Origin: Thermoflexus sp.
GTDB taxonomy: Bacteria > Chloroflexota > Anaerolineae > Aggregatilineales > Aggregatilineaceae
Direction: 5' to 3'
Assembly: GCA_020724465.1 (NCBI GenBank)
Contig: DYGX01000005.1
Location: forward strand, 225,614-289,613
Length of the DNA: 64,000 nt
Under the pieces are notes generated by a model, which searched no databases, was not told the DNA's origin, and worked only from the letters and a program-made list of their open reading frames with translations. This document shows positions 7,228-15,571 of the stretch, one piece after another. Position numbers and translations under genes: made by a program. Position 1 is the stretch's first letter, and each line of letters opens with the position of its first letter.

Positions 7228-9120
7228 ATGGCAGAAGAAACCGTTGAGAACGCGCAAACCTATACCTTTCAGGCAGAAATCCAGCAGCTTCTTCGCATCC
7301 TGGTTCACTCCCTCTATACCCAGAAAGAAATCTTCCTGCGCGAGCTGATCTCGAACGCCTCGGATGCTTTGAACCGTGTCCAGTTCGAGATGCTGACGAA
7401 TGCGAACGTGCTCGATCCCGATGCCGAGCTGGGCATCTGGATCGCGGTCGATAAAGACGCGCGCACGCTGACCATTACCGACACCGGGATCGGAATGGAC
7501 CGCGACGAACTGATCGACAACCTGGGGACCATCGCCCAGTCCGGCGCGGCGCGCTTCCTCAAGCGCCTTGAGGAAGAAGCGCCCGACTCAGCCGTGCGAA
7601 TGAGCGATCTGATCGGGCAGTTTGGCGTCGGGTTCTATTCGGTTTTCATGGTGGCCGAGCGGGTGCGCGTGGTGTCGCGCTCGGCGCGGCCGGATGCCAC
7701 CGCCTGGGCCTGGACCTCGGACGGCAGCACCACCTACACGATTGAGCCGGCGGACAAGACCACGCGCGGGACCGAGATCACGGTCTTTCTGAAAGAAGAC
7801 GCCGAAGAATTCCTGCGCCCGTACCGGCTACGCGAGGTGATCAAAACGCACTCCGACTTCATCCCGTTCCCGATCCGGCTGGATGGCGAGATCGTCAATC
7901 AGCGCACCGCCATCTGGCGGCGGCCCGCCGGCGAGCTGAGCGAGGACGACTACCGTGCCTTCTACAACCAGCTCACGCTCGACTTTCAGGATCCGCTGCT
8001 CCATCTGCACATCGCCTCGGACGCACCGGTCCAGTTCTACAGTCTGCTCTACATCCCATCCAGGGCGAACCGAGGCATTCTTTCCGCGCGGACCGATCAT
8101 GGCCTGAAGCTCTACGTGCGCAAAGTGCTGATCCAGCAGCACAACAAGGACTTCCTGCCTCACTACCTGCGCTTTGTGGACGGCGTGGTGGACTCGGAAG
8201 ATCTGCCGCTCAACGTCGCCCGCGAGTCGATCCAGGCGACGCGCATGATCAAGCGCATCGGCGCGTCGATCAAGGGCAAGCTGCTCGGCGAGCTGGAGCA
8301 TCTGGCCGAGACTGACCCGGCGCGCTATCTCGAGTTCTGGCGCGAGTTTGGCGTTTTCCTCAAAGAGGGCATCGCGACCGAGCCGGACGATGTCGAGCGC
8401 CTGGCCCCGCTGCTGCGCTTCCATTCCACGCTCAGCGACGGCGAGCAGCCGACCGTTTCGCTGCGCGATTATGTGGGGCGGATGGCGGACGATCAGACCG
8501 AGATCTATTACGTGCTGGCGGACGATCTCAAGTCTGCGGCGAGCAGCCCGCACCTGGACCCGTTCAAAGCGCGCGGGCTGGAAGTGCTGTACATGATCGA
8601 CACGGTGGACAGCTTCATGCTGCTCAACCTGCGCGAGTTCGACGGGAAGCGCCTGCGCAATGTCGACGACGCCGGGCTGGAGCTTCCGCAGCGCGAGGAG
8701 GCCGATGCCGAAAGCGACCGGCCAGCCCTGGACGATGACGCCTTTGAACAGGTGCGCAAGCGTTTCGCCGATGTGCTGGGCGAGCGCGTGCTGGAAGTGC
8801 GCGCCTCGCAGTTGCTGACCGAGAACCCGGTCCGCCTGGCGACGCCGGAAGGGCAGCTCGACCGCAACGTGCAGCGTGTCTATCGCCTGCTGGAGCGCGA
8901 GTATCACGTCCCGCAGCGTATTCTGGAGCTGAACCGGCGCCACCCGCTGATCCATAACCTGGCGGCCTGGATTCGCGAGGAGCCGGACGCGCCGATCATT
9001 AATGAGGCGATCGAGCAGTTGTATGCGGGGGCGCTGTTGGTGGACGGGCTGCACCCCAACCCGGCCGAGATGGTGTCGCACATCCACACGTTCATCGAGC
9101 GTGCCACCCGCCGCGCCTAG
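7228..9120 (+). CDS. htpG: Molecular chaperone HtpG (Hsp90)
   Basis: Bacterial Hsp90, an ATP-driven cytoplasmic folding chaperone; 630 residues, the normal length. The N-terminal GHKL ATPase motifs are clear: ELISNASDAL (N-box), DTGIGM and the GTIAQSG lid region, and IGQFGVGFYS. The middle domain carries RFVDGVVDSEDLPLNVARE, with the arginine-containing catalytic loop, and the C-terminal dimerisation domain is complete. ATG 7228 is chosen because GGGAGGAG lies at 7213-7220; in-frame codons reaching back to 6928 are inside the deaminase gene. It is separated from upstream by a terminator, and an inverted repeat at 7129-7149 may control it. Confidence 0.97.
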   Translation: MAEETVENAQTYTFQAEIQQLLRILVHSLYTQKEIFLRELISNASDALNRVQFEMLTNANVLDPDAELGIWIAVDKDARTLTITDTGIGMDRDELIDNLGTIAQSGAARFLKRLEEEAPDSAVRMSDLIGQFGVGFYSVFMVAERVRVVSRSARPDATAWAWTSDGSTTYTIEPADKTTRGTEITVFLKEDAEEFLRPYRLREVIKTHSDFIPFPIRLDGEIVNQRTAIWRRPAGELSEDDYRAFYNQLTLDFQDPLLHLHIASDAPVQFYSLLYIPSRANRGILSARTDHGLKLYVRKVLIQQHNKDFLPHYLRFVDGVVDSEDLPLNVARESIQATRMIKRIGASIKGKLLGELEHLAETDPARYLEFWREFGVFLKEGIATEPDDVERLAPLLRFHSTLSDGEQPTVSLRDYVGRMADDQTEIYYVLADDLKSAASSPHLDPFKARGLEVLYMIDTVDSFMLLNLREFDGKRLRNVDDAGLELPQREEADAESDRPALDDDAFEQVRKRFADVLGERVLEVRASQLLTENPVRLATPEGQLDRNVQRVYRLLEREYHVPQRILELNRRHPLIHNLAAWIREEPDAPIINEAIEQLYAGALLVDGLHPNPAEMVSHIHTFIERATRRA

Positions 9121-9185
9121 TGCCCGGCCTGAGCGGCAGAGAGGTTTCTTGTAAGATCGCGCCTAGTGTTACGGTGTTGTAAGTA

Positions 9186-9290
9186 AGGACACCGGGGACA
9201 GGCGCGTTTGCGCTCTCAACAGAGGAGGGCGAACCCGGTCCGTGCGCCGTCTTTCAGGCGGCGCCAGAGGCGGGTTTCCCTCACGGTTTG
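9186..9290 (+). other. Possible structured RNA / leader in the htpG-sigma gap
   Basis: The 271-base gap holds nested complementary segments. ACCGGG (9191-9196) pairs with CCCGGT (9234-9239) and encloses two short hairpins, GCGC-GTTT-GCGC (9202-9213) and a 3-4 bp CTCT/AGAG hairpin around 9214-9224. Just after it lies an 8-bp hairpin, GCGCCGTC/GGCGGCGC (9244-9251 and 9257-9264). This looks like a three-way junction followed by a strong stem. It matches no riboswitch, SRP RNA, 6S RNA or RNase P motif I know. High GC content alone can create such pairings, so confidence is low. Confidence 0.3.
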
Positions 9291-9391
9291 ATGCCCTTCT
9301 CCGAACTGCGGCGCGGCGCGGACTTCGCGCGAACCACCGTTCCGGTTTATAGTGGGGGCGTCAATCCGAAACTGTTGCCGAACCGGAGTCT

Positions 9392-9973
9392 ATGTCCGAA
9401 ACCCCTGAACGCGAGCTGATCGCGCGCGCCCAACAGCGCGATCGCGAAGCCATCGCCGAGCTGTATCGCCGCTATGTGCAGGCTATAGCCCGGTACATCG
9501 CGTATCGGGTGACGGATGAGGCGACGGTCGAGGACCTGACCGCAGAAGTCTTTCTGCGCATGATCGAGGCACTGCCCCACTACCAGGTCACCGGCGCGCC
9601 TTTTGAAGCCTGGTTGTATCGTATTGCGGCGGCGCGCATCGCCGACTACTACCGTCAGACCGGCCGCTATCCGCAGGACGAGCTGAACGATGGACTGAGA
9701 ACAGGCCATCCGGCGCTGGAAACGTCTATCGAGCAGCGGGAAGAGATCGAGGCTCTGCGCGCGGCGCTGAGCAAGCTCTCGGTCGAGCACCAGACGATTC
9801 TCGTGTTGCGCTTCATCGAGCGCAAGAGCCACGACGAGGTGGCGCGTATCATCGGCAAAAGCCCCGAAGCCGTCGCCACGGCCCAGCATCGCGCCCTCAA
9901 GCAGTTGGCCCAACTTCTGGGGACAGACAAAGCCGACCGCCACTATCTGCGGGGAAACATGCATGATACCTGA
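9392..9973 (+). CDS. ECF-type RNA polymerase sigma factor
   Basis: 193 residues, typical for a sigma-70 family ECF factor, with only regions 2 and 4. Region 2 shows ELYRRYVQAIARYIAYRV, DLTAEVFLRMIEAL and the -10-binding FEAWLYRIAAARIADYYR. Region 4 shows LSVEHQTILVLRFIE and HDEVARIIGKSPEAVATAQH, a helix-turn-helix for the -35. ATG 9392 is 18 bases after TTGCCGAACC; an A/T-rich TATAGT at 9348-9353 could be its own -10. It overlaps by 11 bases with a DUF5667 membrane protein, an arrangement often seen in Chloroflexota, where the partner presumably restrains or responds to the sigma factor (inference). Confidence 0.9.
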   Translation: MSETPERELIARAQQRDREAIAELYRRYVQAIARYIAYRVTDEATVEDLTAEVFLRMIEALPHYQVTGAPFEAWLYRIAAARIADYYRQTGRYPQDELNDGLRTGHPALETSIEQREEIEALRAALSKLSVEHQTILVLRFIERKSHDEVARIIGKSPEAVATAQHRALKQLAQLLGTDKADRHYLRGNMHDT

Positions 9974-11075
9974 ATCCCCCAAACACTCTGATGATCTGCG
10001 GCGCCGTCTGGATCGGGCCGTCCCGCCGGGCACGCGCAACCTTCCGCCGCGCACGCCCGAGGATGACGATCCGCTGGTGGACGTGGCCCGCCGGCTGGCG
10101 CGCGCGCCGCATATCACGCTCTCCGAGCAAGCCGTCGAGCGTATCCAGGCACGCCTGATGGCCGAACTCGCCGGAAGCGCCGGGCGCGGGCAGCGCCACG
10201 CCTCGCCCATCCTCCGCGCTACACGCTGGCTGGCGTTGGCGGCGGCTGCTTTTGCCGTGCTGGTGATGCTGGCGGGCGGCGCCGCGATCGCGTCCGCGGA
10301 CAGCCTGCCCGGCGAGCCGCTCTATCCGGTCAAGCGGGCGGTTGAGCGGGTGCAGCTTGTCCTCGCGGCGCGGGCCGACGAGCCGTCGCTGCGCGTCGAT
10401 CTGGCCGCGCGGCGCGTGGACGAGTTCGCCGCGCTGCTGGAACGCGACCGGGTCTATCCCCAGGCGCTCGAAGAATCGTCCGCCGAACTGGAGCGCGCCC
10501 TGGAGCTGGCCGGTCCCACCGTGTCGGATCCGCTGCAAGAGCGCATCACGACTCTCGCGCTGGAGCAGGAAGCGTTGAGCATCCAGGCGCAGGCGCACGC
10601 CGTCGCAACCGAAACCGCGCAGCTTGAAGCAGTGATCCAGCGCAGCCGCTCGATCCGCGCGCGCGTGGCGCAGCCCGGCGAGCCGCCAGCCGGTTCGGGC
10701 GGGCGCCCGCCGGTCACGGTGACGGCTCCGCCCGTGCTCACGCCGTCGCCCACGGCCACGCTTACCGCGACGGCAACTCTGACGGCCACCCCAACGCCCA
10801 CCGCGACACCGACCTGGACATCCACGCCCAGCCCGACGCCGACGGTCACGGTGACCCAGACGCCCACTCTGACCCCGGATCTGCTCTCGCCAGGACCCGA
10901 TCTGCCCGTCCCGCCGGGGAGCGGCCCACCTGCTCCACGATCCGGCACGCCGACCCGCACGCCGCCCGGCTGGGGTCCGACGCCGGGCCTGGGTAATAAC
11001 CCGCCGGGATTGGGTGGCGAGCATCCCGGTGTCGGGAACCAGGGCCGCCCCCCTCGGTCTGATGACAAGCGCTGA
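9963..11075 (+). CDS. DUF5667 membrane protein, likely partner of the ECF sigma factor
   Basis: 370 residues: a cytoplasmic N-terminal ~75 residues, one membrane span (WLALAAAAFAVLVMLAGG), then a DUF5667-like helical region starting with the signature GEPLYPVKRAVERVQ. The last ~150 residues are a long Thr/Pro then Pro/Gly linker, probably extracellular and disordered, with repeated TPTPTATPT-type motifs. The overlap with the sigma gene (ATG 9963 inside its last codons) implies coupled translation. Membrane anchoring plus this pairing suggests an anti-sigma or envelope-sensing role. No classical zinc anti-sigma motif (HxxxCxxC) is visible, so the mechanism is not established. Confidence 0.75.
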   Translation: MIPESPKHSDDLRRRLDRAVPPGTRNLPPRTPEDDDPLVDVARRLARAPHITLSEQAVERIQARLMAELAGSAGRGQRHASPILRATRWLALAAAAFAVLVMLAGGAAIASADSLPGEPLYPVKRAVERVQLVLAARADEPSLRVDLAARRVDEFAALLERDRVYPQALEESSAELERALELAGPTVSDPLQERITTLALEQEALSIQAQAHAVATETAQLEAVIQRSRSIRARVAQPGEPPAGSGGRPPVTVTAPPVLTPSPTATLTATATLTATPTPTATPTWTSTPSPTPTVTVTQTPTLTPDLLSPGPDLPVPPGSGPPAPRSGTPTRTPPGWGPTPGLGNNPPGLGGEHPGVGNQGRPPRSDDKR

Positions 11076-11120
11076 CGGGAATCAGCGCCGGCGAGCACCA
11101 CGCCCCAGCAGACACACAGA

Positions 11121-11144
11121 GGGCCGGATCGCGCGATCCGGCCC
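11121..11144. terminator. Perfect 24-base palindrome between convergent genes
   Basis: GGGCCGGATCGC followed by its exact reverse complement (11121-11144) lies between the ends of the DUF5667 gene (11075, +) and the solute-binding gene (11181, -). Position and strength suggest a two-way transcription end. T-tracts are poor on both sides, so termination efficiency is uncertain. Confidence 0.6.
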
Positions 11145-11180
11145 TGTCGCTTCTTGGGCTGGTGTGCAGTCGCCAGGCGC

Positions 11181-12710
11181 CTACTGAGCCGCCGGCGTGT
11201 AGTCAAGGAACCACTTGTAATAGAGGTAGTCGAGGAAGCCGTCGGTCTTCATGCTGGCGATGGCTTCGTTGATCGGCTCGACCAGCTCGCTGCCCTTGGG
11301 GAAGATGAAGCCCATCTCGTCTTTGGAGATCGGGTCGCCCACCAGCTTGACTTCCTCGCCGGTGGTGCTGATGAACCCGGCAGCAGCGGACGCGTCGGCA
11401 GGCATGGCGTCGATGTCGCCCACGATCAGCGCCTGGACCAGCGCGCCGAACTCGTTGTAGACCACGCGCCGCTCGTCGGGCACCACCCCGTCCGTCACGA
11501 AGAAGCCTGCTGTGCCGGCCTGCACGCCCAGGATCAGGTCGTCGTTGGCGGCGAACTCCTCGATGTTGCTGAAGCGGTCCTCGTCAGCGCGCACCAGCAG
11601 GTACTGGTCGAGGTTGATGTAAGGGTCGCTGAAGTCGACGATCTCGCGCCGCTCAGGGTAGATGCTGATGCCGGTCATGCCCATGTCGTACTGGCCTTCG
11701 CCGACGGACTGGATCATGGCTTCCCAGCTGACGTTGTGATAGACCGGCGTGCAGTTGATGCGCGCGCACAGCTCCGCCACCATGTCGTACTCGTATCCCA
11801 TCACCTCGCCGGTGGTGGCCTCTTCAAACTGGAACGGGATATACAGGTTCTCAACCGCGATCGCGATTTCGCGGCCTTCCAGGTCCGGCAGGCCCGCGTA
11901 CAGCTCGCCGGTCTCGGGCGAGTAGTTGATGAACCACTTGTAATAGAGGTAGTCGAGGAAGCCGTCGGTCTTCATGCTGGCGATGGCTTCGTTGATCGGC
12001 TCGACCAGCTCGCTGCCCTTGGGGAAGATGAAGCCCATCTCGTCTTTGGAGATCGGGTCGCCCACCAGCTTGACTTCCTCGCCGGTGGTGCTGATGAACC
12101 CGGCAGCAGCGGACGCGTCGGCAGGCATGGCGTCGATGTCGCCCACGATCAGCGCCTGGACCAGCGCGCCGAACTCGTTGTAGACCACGCGCCGCTCGTC
12201 GGGCACCACCCCGTCCGTCACGAAGAAGCCTGCTGTGCCGGCCTGCACGCCCAGGATCAGGTCGTCGTTGGCGGCGAACTCCTCGATGTTGCTGAAGCGG
12301 TCCTCGTCAGCGCGCACCAGCAGGTACTGGTCGAGGTTGATGTAAGGGTCGCTGAAGTCGACGATCTCGCGCCGCTCAGGGTAGATGCTGATGCCGGTCA
12401 TGCCCATGTCGTACTGGCCTTCGCCGACGGACTGGATCATGGCTTCCCAGCTGACGTTGTGATAGACCGGCGTGCAATTGATGCGCGCGCACAACTCCGC
12501 CACCATGTCGTACTCGTACCCCATCACCTCGCCGGTTTGCGGATTCTCGAACTGGAAGGGGGTGTAGAGGTTCTCGACGGCAATGTTAATGGCGCGGCCT
12601 TCCAGATCCGGCAGTTCGGGGTAAATCGGCCCGGCAGCAGAGGCCGGGATCAACGAGGCCGCCAGCGTCACAAGCAGCAGGCCCGTCACCACAAGTCTCT
12701 TGCCAAACAT
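11181..12710 (-). CDS. Tandem-duplicated amino-acid-type ABC solute-binding protein (SBP family 3)
   Basis: 509 residues: a signal peptide ([20 protein letters not shown]), then two full type-3 periplasmic-binding domains of about 241 residues each. Each contains [43 protein letters not shown] and [15 protein letters not shown]. Such proteins capture amino acids or related solutes for an ABC importer. No permease or ATPase gene is adjacent, so it may be an orphan or serve a distant transporter. The copies are 546 identical bases apart from their edges (11208-11753 and 11931-12476), implying a very recent duplication or gene conversion. ATG 12710 follows AGGAGAA. Two linked binding domains are known in some importers, but near-identity is odd. 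Confidence 0.9.
   Translation of the reverse strand: MFGKRLVVTGLLLVTLAASLIPASAAGPIYPELPDLEGRAINIAVENLYTPFQFENPQTGEVMGYEYDMVAELCARINCTPVYHNVSWEAMIQSVGEGQYDMGMTGISIYPERREIVDFSDPYINLDQYLLVRADEDRFSNIEEFAANDDLILGVQAGTAGFFVTDGVVPDERRVVYNEFGALVQALIVGDIDAMPADASAAAGFISTTGEEVKLVGDPISKDEMGFIFPKGSELVEPINEAIASMKTDGFLDYLYYKWFINYSPETGELYAGLPDLEGREIAIAVENLYIPFQFEEATTGEVMGYEYDMVAELCARINCTPVYHNVSWEAMIQSVGEGQYDMGMTGISIYPERREIVDFSDPYINLDQYLLVRADEDRFSNIEEFAANDDLILGVQAGTAGFFVTDGVVPDERRVVYNEFGALVQALIVGDIDAMPADASAAAGFISTTGEEVKLVGDPISKDEMGFIFPKGSELVEPINEAIASMKTDGFLDYLYYKWFLDYTPAAQ
11208..11753. repeat. Direct repeat copy 1 (546 bases) within the solute-binding gene
   Basis: Identical base for base to 11931-12476 by line-by-line comparison, offset exactly 723 bases (241 codons). 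The first mismatches are at 11207 and 11754 (G versus A at 12477). It encodes the C-terminal binding domain. Confidence 0.95.
11931..12476. repeat. Direct repeat copy 2 (546 bases) within the solute-binding gene
   Basis: Second copy of the 546-base block at 11208-11753; it encodes the N-terminal binding domain. Similarity continues less perfectly to about 12570, so the duplicated unit is about 723 bases with the outer ~170 bases diverged. Confidence 0.95.
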
Positions 12711-12759
12711 GCGCTGTTCTCCTCATGCTCACCTGTACACATTGTTGGACTGCATGCTT

Positions 12760-12788
12760 AGTTTAGTGTCCAACCTGCGCTTCTGCAA
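12760..12788 (-). promoter_or_regulatory. Putative promoter of the solute-binding protein gene
   Basis: On the minus strand, TTGCAG (12788-12783), a 17-base spacer and TAAACT (12765-12760), each 4 of 6 to consensus, lie about 50 bases before the ATG. A 7-base inverted repeat GTTGGAC (12744-12750) / GTCCAAC (12768-12774) overlaps the -10 and could be an operator. Confidence 0.35.
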
Positions 12789-12891
12789 GCAATCCTCTTA
12801 GAAGATGCGCCCAAAACCGCCCGGCTGGCGCGCCCCCTCGGGGGTGGATCAATGGCAACCTGCCACGTGACTTACGGCACTGTGAGCGGGC

Positions 12892-12921
12892 TTGCCCGCG
12901 ATCTACCATAGTCGCGATAAC
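12892..12921 (+). promoter_or_regulatory. Putative promoter of the hydrogenase operon
   Basis: TTGCCC (12892-12897), an 18-base spacer and GATAAC (12916-12921), each 4 of 6 to consensus, precede the first subunit gene by about 22 bases. The -35 overlaps a perfect small palindrome, GCGGGC-TT-GCCCGC (12886-12899). The match is weak, but no better candidate is seen before the eleven-gene run. Confidence 0.3.
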
Positions 12922-12942
12922 GATTTGTGAAGGAGATCACAA

Positions 12943-13512
12943 ATGGTGTACGCAGGGCTGGGGATCGCGGCTGTGTTGTGCGCGATCCTGGCAATTCGAG
13001 CAACCCGTCTTCTCTCGGCGGCGCTGTGGCTGGCCGGGGTGAGCGCGCTGGTGTCGATTCTGCTCTACGAGCTGGGCGCGCGCCAGGTGGCCGTGATCGA
13101 GCTGAGCGTTGGCGCCGGGCTGGTGACGGTGCTGTTTGTGTTTGCGATCAGCATTGCCGGCGACGACGCCCTGGGCGAGCGCACCGCGCTGCCTCGCTGG
13201 CTGGCCGCCGGCGCGGTCGGCGCGCTGGTGATCCTGCTGGTGGGCATGGCGCTGCCCGTGGATGATGCGACGGTCGAGGCTGCCGGGGGGTCGGTGCAGG
13301 CGGCGCTGTGGGATCAGCGGGCGCTGGATGTGCTGATCCAGATCGTGCTGATCTTTACCGGGGTGCTGTGTTTGCTGGGTCTGCTGGCCGAAACCCGGCC
13401 GCTGGCGTTTGCTCCCCCGGCGGCGCGATCGATCGCGCGCCAGGACGCGCTGCCCGCCGGGCACGAGCAAGTCGAGCCGGTGCGCGAGCCGGCGCTGGAG
13501 GAAGTTCGATGA
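12943..13512 (+). CDS. Group 4 hydrogenase membrane subunit, MbhD/NuoJ-like (DUF4040)
   Basis: 189 residues with about five membrane segments. The block LLYELGARQVAVIELSVGAG (residues about 41-60) fits the DUF4040/MrpB-MbhD consensus, with A..V.IE..VGAGL followed by a hydrophobic run. These small subunits correspond to NuoJ and form part of the proton path next to the heel of the membrane arm. The C-terminal ~35 residues are hydrophilic. ATG 12943 follows AAGGAG. It is the first gene of the run, and its stop overlaps the next ATG by four bases. The NuoJ-like assignment is by motif and position and is less certain than for other subunits. Confidence 0.7.
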   Translation: MVYAGLGIAAVLCAILAIRATRLLSAALWLAGVSALVSILLYELGARQVAVIELSVGAGLVTVLFVFAISIAGDDALGERTALPRWLAAGAVGALVILLVGMALPVDDATVEAAGGSVQAALWDQRALDVLIQIVLIFTGVLCLLGLLAETRPLAFAPPAARSIARQDALPAGHEQVEPVREPALEEVR

Positions 13513-13814
13513 GCACGCTGGAAATCATGCTGGTCAGCGCGTTTGCTCTGGTGGGGGCGGGGCTGTATGGCCTGCTGATCACCCGCAATCTGATCAAGGT
13601 TGTCATCGCGCTCCAGATCATGGTCAAGGGCGCGCTGGTGGCGCTGGTGGCTGCCGGGCAGGCCAGCGATCAACTCGCGCTGGGGCAGAGCCTCGCCATG
13701 ACCGTGATTGTGGCGGACACGGTTGTCGCGGTGATCGGGCTGGCGTTTGCCGTCCAGGTCAAGCGCGTGCGCGGCACGCTCGATCTGCGCGCGCTGGCGG
13801 AGCTGCGGGGGTAA
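13509..13814 (+). CDS. Group 4 hydrogenase membrane subunit, NuoK/MnhC-like
   Basis: 101 residues, three membrane segments, the normal size and topology of NuoK, MrpC and MbhG. Typical pieces are LVGAGLYGLLITRNLIKVVI in helix 1-2 and DTVVAVIGLAFAVQV in helix 3. NuoK/MrpC proteins carry buried acidic residues for proton movement; here the aspartate of VADTVVAVIG is in place. The ATGA overlap with the upstream gene and the four-base gap to the next gene show tight coupling. Confidence 0.8.
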   Translation: MSTLEIMLVSAFALVGAGLYGLLITRNLIKVVIALQIMVKGALVALVAAGQASDQLALGQSLAMTVIVADTVVAVIGLAFAVQVKRVRGTLDLRALAELRG

Positions 13815-13818
13815 GGCG

Positions 13819-15567
13819 ATGGCGGACTGGCTTATCGGGTTGACGATCGGCCTGCCCTGGATCGGGGCGCTGGCCGTCTGGCTGGCGGGCGATCGCCGCG
13901 CCGAGATGCAGCACCGGCTGGCGGTTGTGTTCTCGGTGGCGGCGGGCGCGGCGGCGCTGCTCCTGCTGCCATCCTATGGCGACGCCCCGGCGCTGAGCAT
14001 CGAGGTCGGTAGCGTGTTTGGCACGCTCACCTTCGTGCCGGACGGGCTGGGCGTTTTTCTGGCGGCGGTGGCGACGGTTGTCGGCAGCCTGGCCGTGATC
14101 TTTTCGGTCGATTACATGCGCGGCGAGGCGAGCCTGGGCCGCTATTACGCGCTGGTGCTGCTGTTCATCGGCGCGATGGTCGGGCTGGCGCTCAGCGGCA
14201 GCCTGTTCCTGCTGTTTGTGTTCTGGGAAATCACGGCGCTGTGCTCTTACGCCCTGATCGCGTTCTACAACGACGATCCGAAGGCGGTCGCGGGCGGCCT
14301 GCGCGCGCTGATCATCACGCAGTTCGGCGGGCTGGGGCTGCTGGCCGGCGCGCTGATCGCTTACGCCTATTTCGGCGATACGCAGATCAGCACCTTCCTG
14401 GCGCGGGCAGACACGCTGCCCGAATCGATGCTGGCGCTGATGGCCTTCGGGGCGCTGGCAGCGGCGGCGGCCAAGTCTGCCCAGGTGCCGTTCCACACCT
14501 GGCTGCCGGGCGCGATGGAAGCGCCGACGCCGGTCAGCGCGCTGATCCACGCCGCGACGATGGTCAACGCGGGCGTGTACCTGCTGGCGCGCTTCTACCC
14601 GGCGTTCGAGGGTGTGGCGGGCTGGACGACGGCGGTCATACTCGTTGGGCTGCTGTCGGCCTTTCTGGCGGCGCTGATGGCCCTGGTGGCAATCGATCTC
14701 AAGCGCGTGCTGGCCTATTCGACCATCAGCCAGCTTGGCTACATGGTCTACGCGGTGGGCGTAGGCGGCGTGTTCGCCAGCCAGTTCCACCTGCTCAGCC
14801 ACGCAGTCTTCAAGGCGCTGTTGTTTCTGGCGGCAGGCGCGGTGATCCACAGCGTCGGCACGCGGGACATGCGCCAGATGGGCGGGCTGCGCCGCGAGCT
14901 GCCTTTCATCCGGACGGTGTTTGTGATCGGCGCGCTGGCGCTGGCCGGGCTGCCGCTCCTCAACGGCTTCTGGAGCAAGGAGTTGGTGCTCGAAGACGGG
15001 CTGCATCACGGGCCGGTGTGGGCCTATGCCGGGATGCTGCTCGCGGCGGGCATCACCGCGCTGTACACCTTCCGCATGGTGTGGTTGGTCTTCTACGGCG
15101 AGCGGCGCGGCGCAGGGCACGTCCACGCGCCGGGCCTGGCGATGAAGCTGGCGACCGGCATCCTGGCGGCGGGCACGCTGACGTCCTGGCTGCTGGCCGG
15201 CGGGTTTGGGAAGATGCTGGCCGAGAGCCTGCCCTTCCACGACCTGCACGCGCCCGCCGCGCTCGACCTATACGAGACGATCGTGACCGCCCCGGCGACA
15301 TACCTGGCGCTGGCGGTCATCGCGCTGGGGCTGGCGGCGTGGTGGTGGCGCGACCGGTTAGCGGGAGCGCGCGACGCACTGGCGCCGCTGGCACGCGCCG
15401 CCGAGGCGGATTTTGGCTTCGAGGCGCTCAACCGGCGCATCGTGACCGCGACGGCGGCAGCCGCCGAGTCATTGCGCGCAACGCAGACCGGTCTGCTCAA
15501 CTGGAATGTGCTGGGCATCGTCGGCGGGCTGGTGATTGTGCTGGCCGTGCTGGCGTTGGGAGCGTGA
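13819..15567 (+). CDS. Group 4 hydrogenase antiporter-like membrane subunit 1 (NuoL/MrpA family)
   Basis: 582 residues, about 14-16 membrane helices, Proton_antipo_M family. The key ion-path residues are present: E137 in FVFWEITALCSYAL, K219 in AAAAKSAQVPFHTWLPGAM, and the His/Lys pair in LLSHAVFKALLFLAAG. The family moves protons (or Na+) across the membrane, driven by redox changes in the hydrophilic arm. It is shorter than E. coli NuoL and shows no clear long lateral helix. ATG 13819 follows GGGGTAAGGCG; a longer open frame back to 13747 lies inside the previous gene. Confidence 0.9.
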   Translation: MADWLIGLTIGLPWIGALAVWLAGDRRAEMQHRLAVVFSVAAGAAALLLLPSYGDAPALSIEVGSVFGTLTFVPDGLGVFLAAVATVVGSLAVIFSVDYMRGEASLGRYYALVLLFIGAMVGLALSGSLFLLFVFWEITALCSYALIAFYNDDPKAVAGGLRALIITQFGGLGLLAGALIAYAYFGDTQISTFLARADTLPESMLALMAFGALAAAAAKSAQVPFHTWLPGAMEAPTPVSALIHAATMVNAGVYLLARFYPAFEGVAGWTTAVILVGLLSAFLAALMALVAIDLKRVLAYSTISQLGYMVYAVGVGGVFASQFHLLSHAVFKALLFLAAGAVIHSVGTRDMRQMGGLRRELPFIRTVFVIGALALAGLPLLNGFWSKELVLEDGLHHGPVWAYAGMLLAAGITALYTFRMVWLVFYGERRGAGHVHAPGLAMKLATGILAAGTLTSWLLAGGFGKMLAESLPFHDLHAPAALDLYETIVTAPATYLALAVIALGLAAWWWRDRLAGARDALAPLARAAEADFGFEALNRRIVTATAAAAESLRATQTGLLNWNVLGIVGGLVIVLAVLALGA

Positions 15568-15571
15568 GACG

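Noticed and set aside
9186..9290. Known riboswitch, SRP RNA, 6S RNA or RNase P RNA
   Set aside because: None of the conserved core sequences of those RNAs that I know are present, so only a generic structured-RNA candidate is reported.
11154..12761. A 535-codon open frame on the plus strand
   Set aside because: It is the antisense shadow of the solute-binding protein gene; the minus strand has a signal peptide, ribosome site and clear family motifs.
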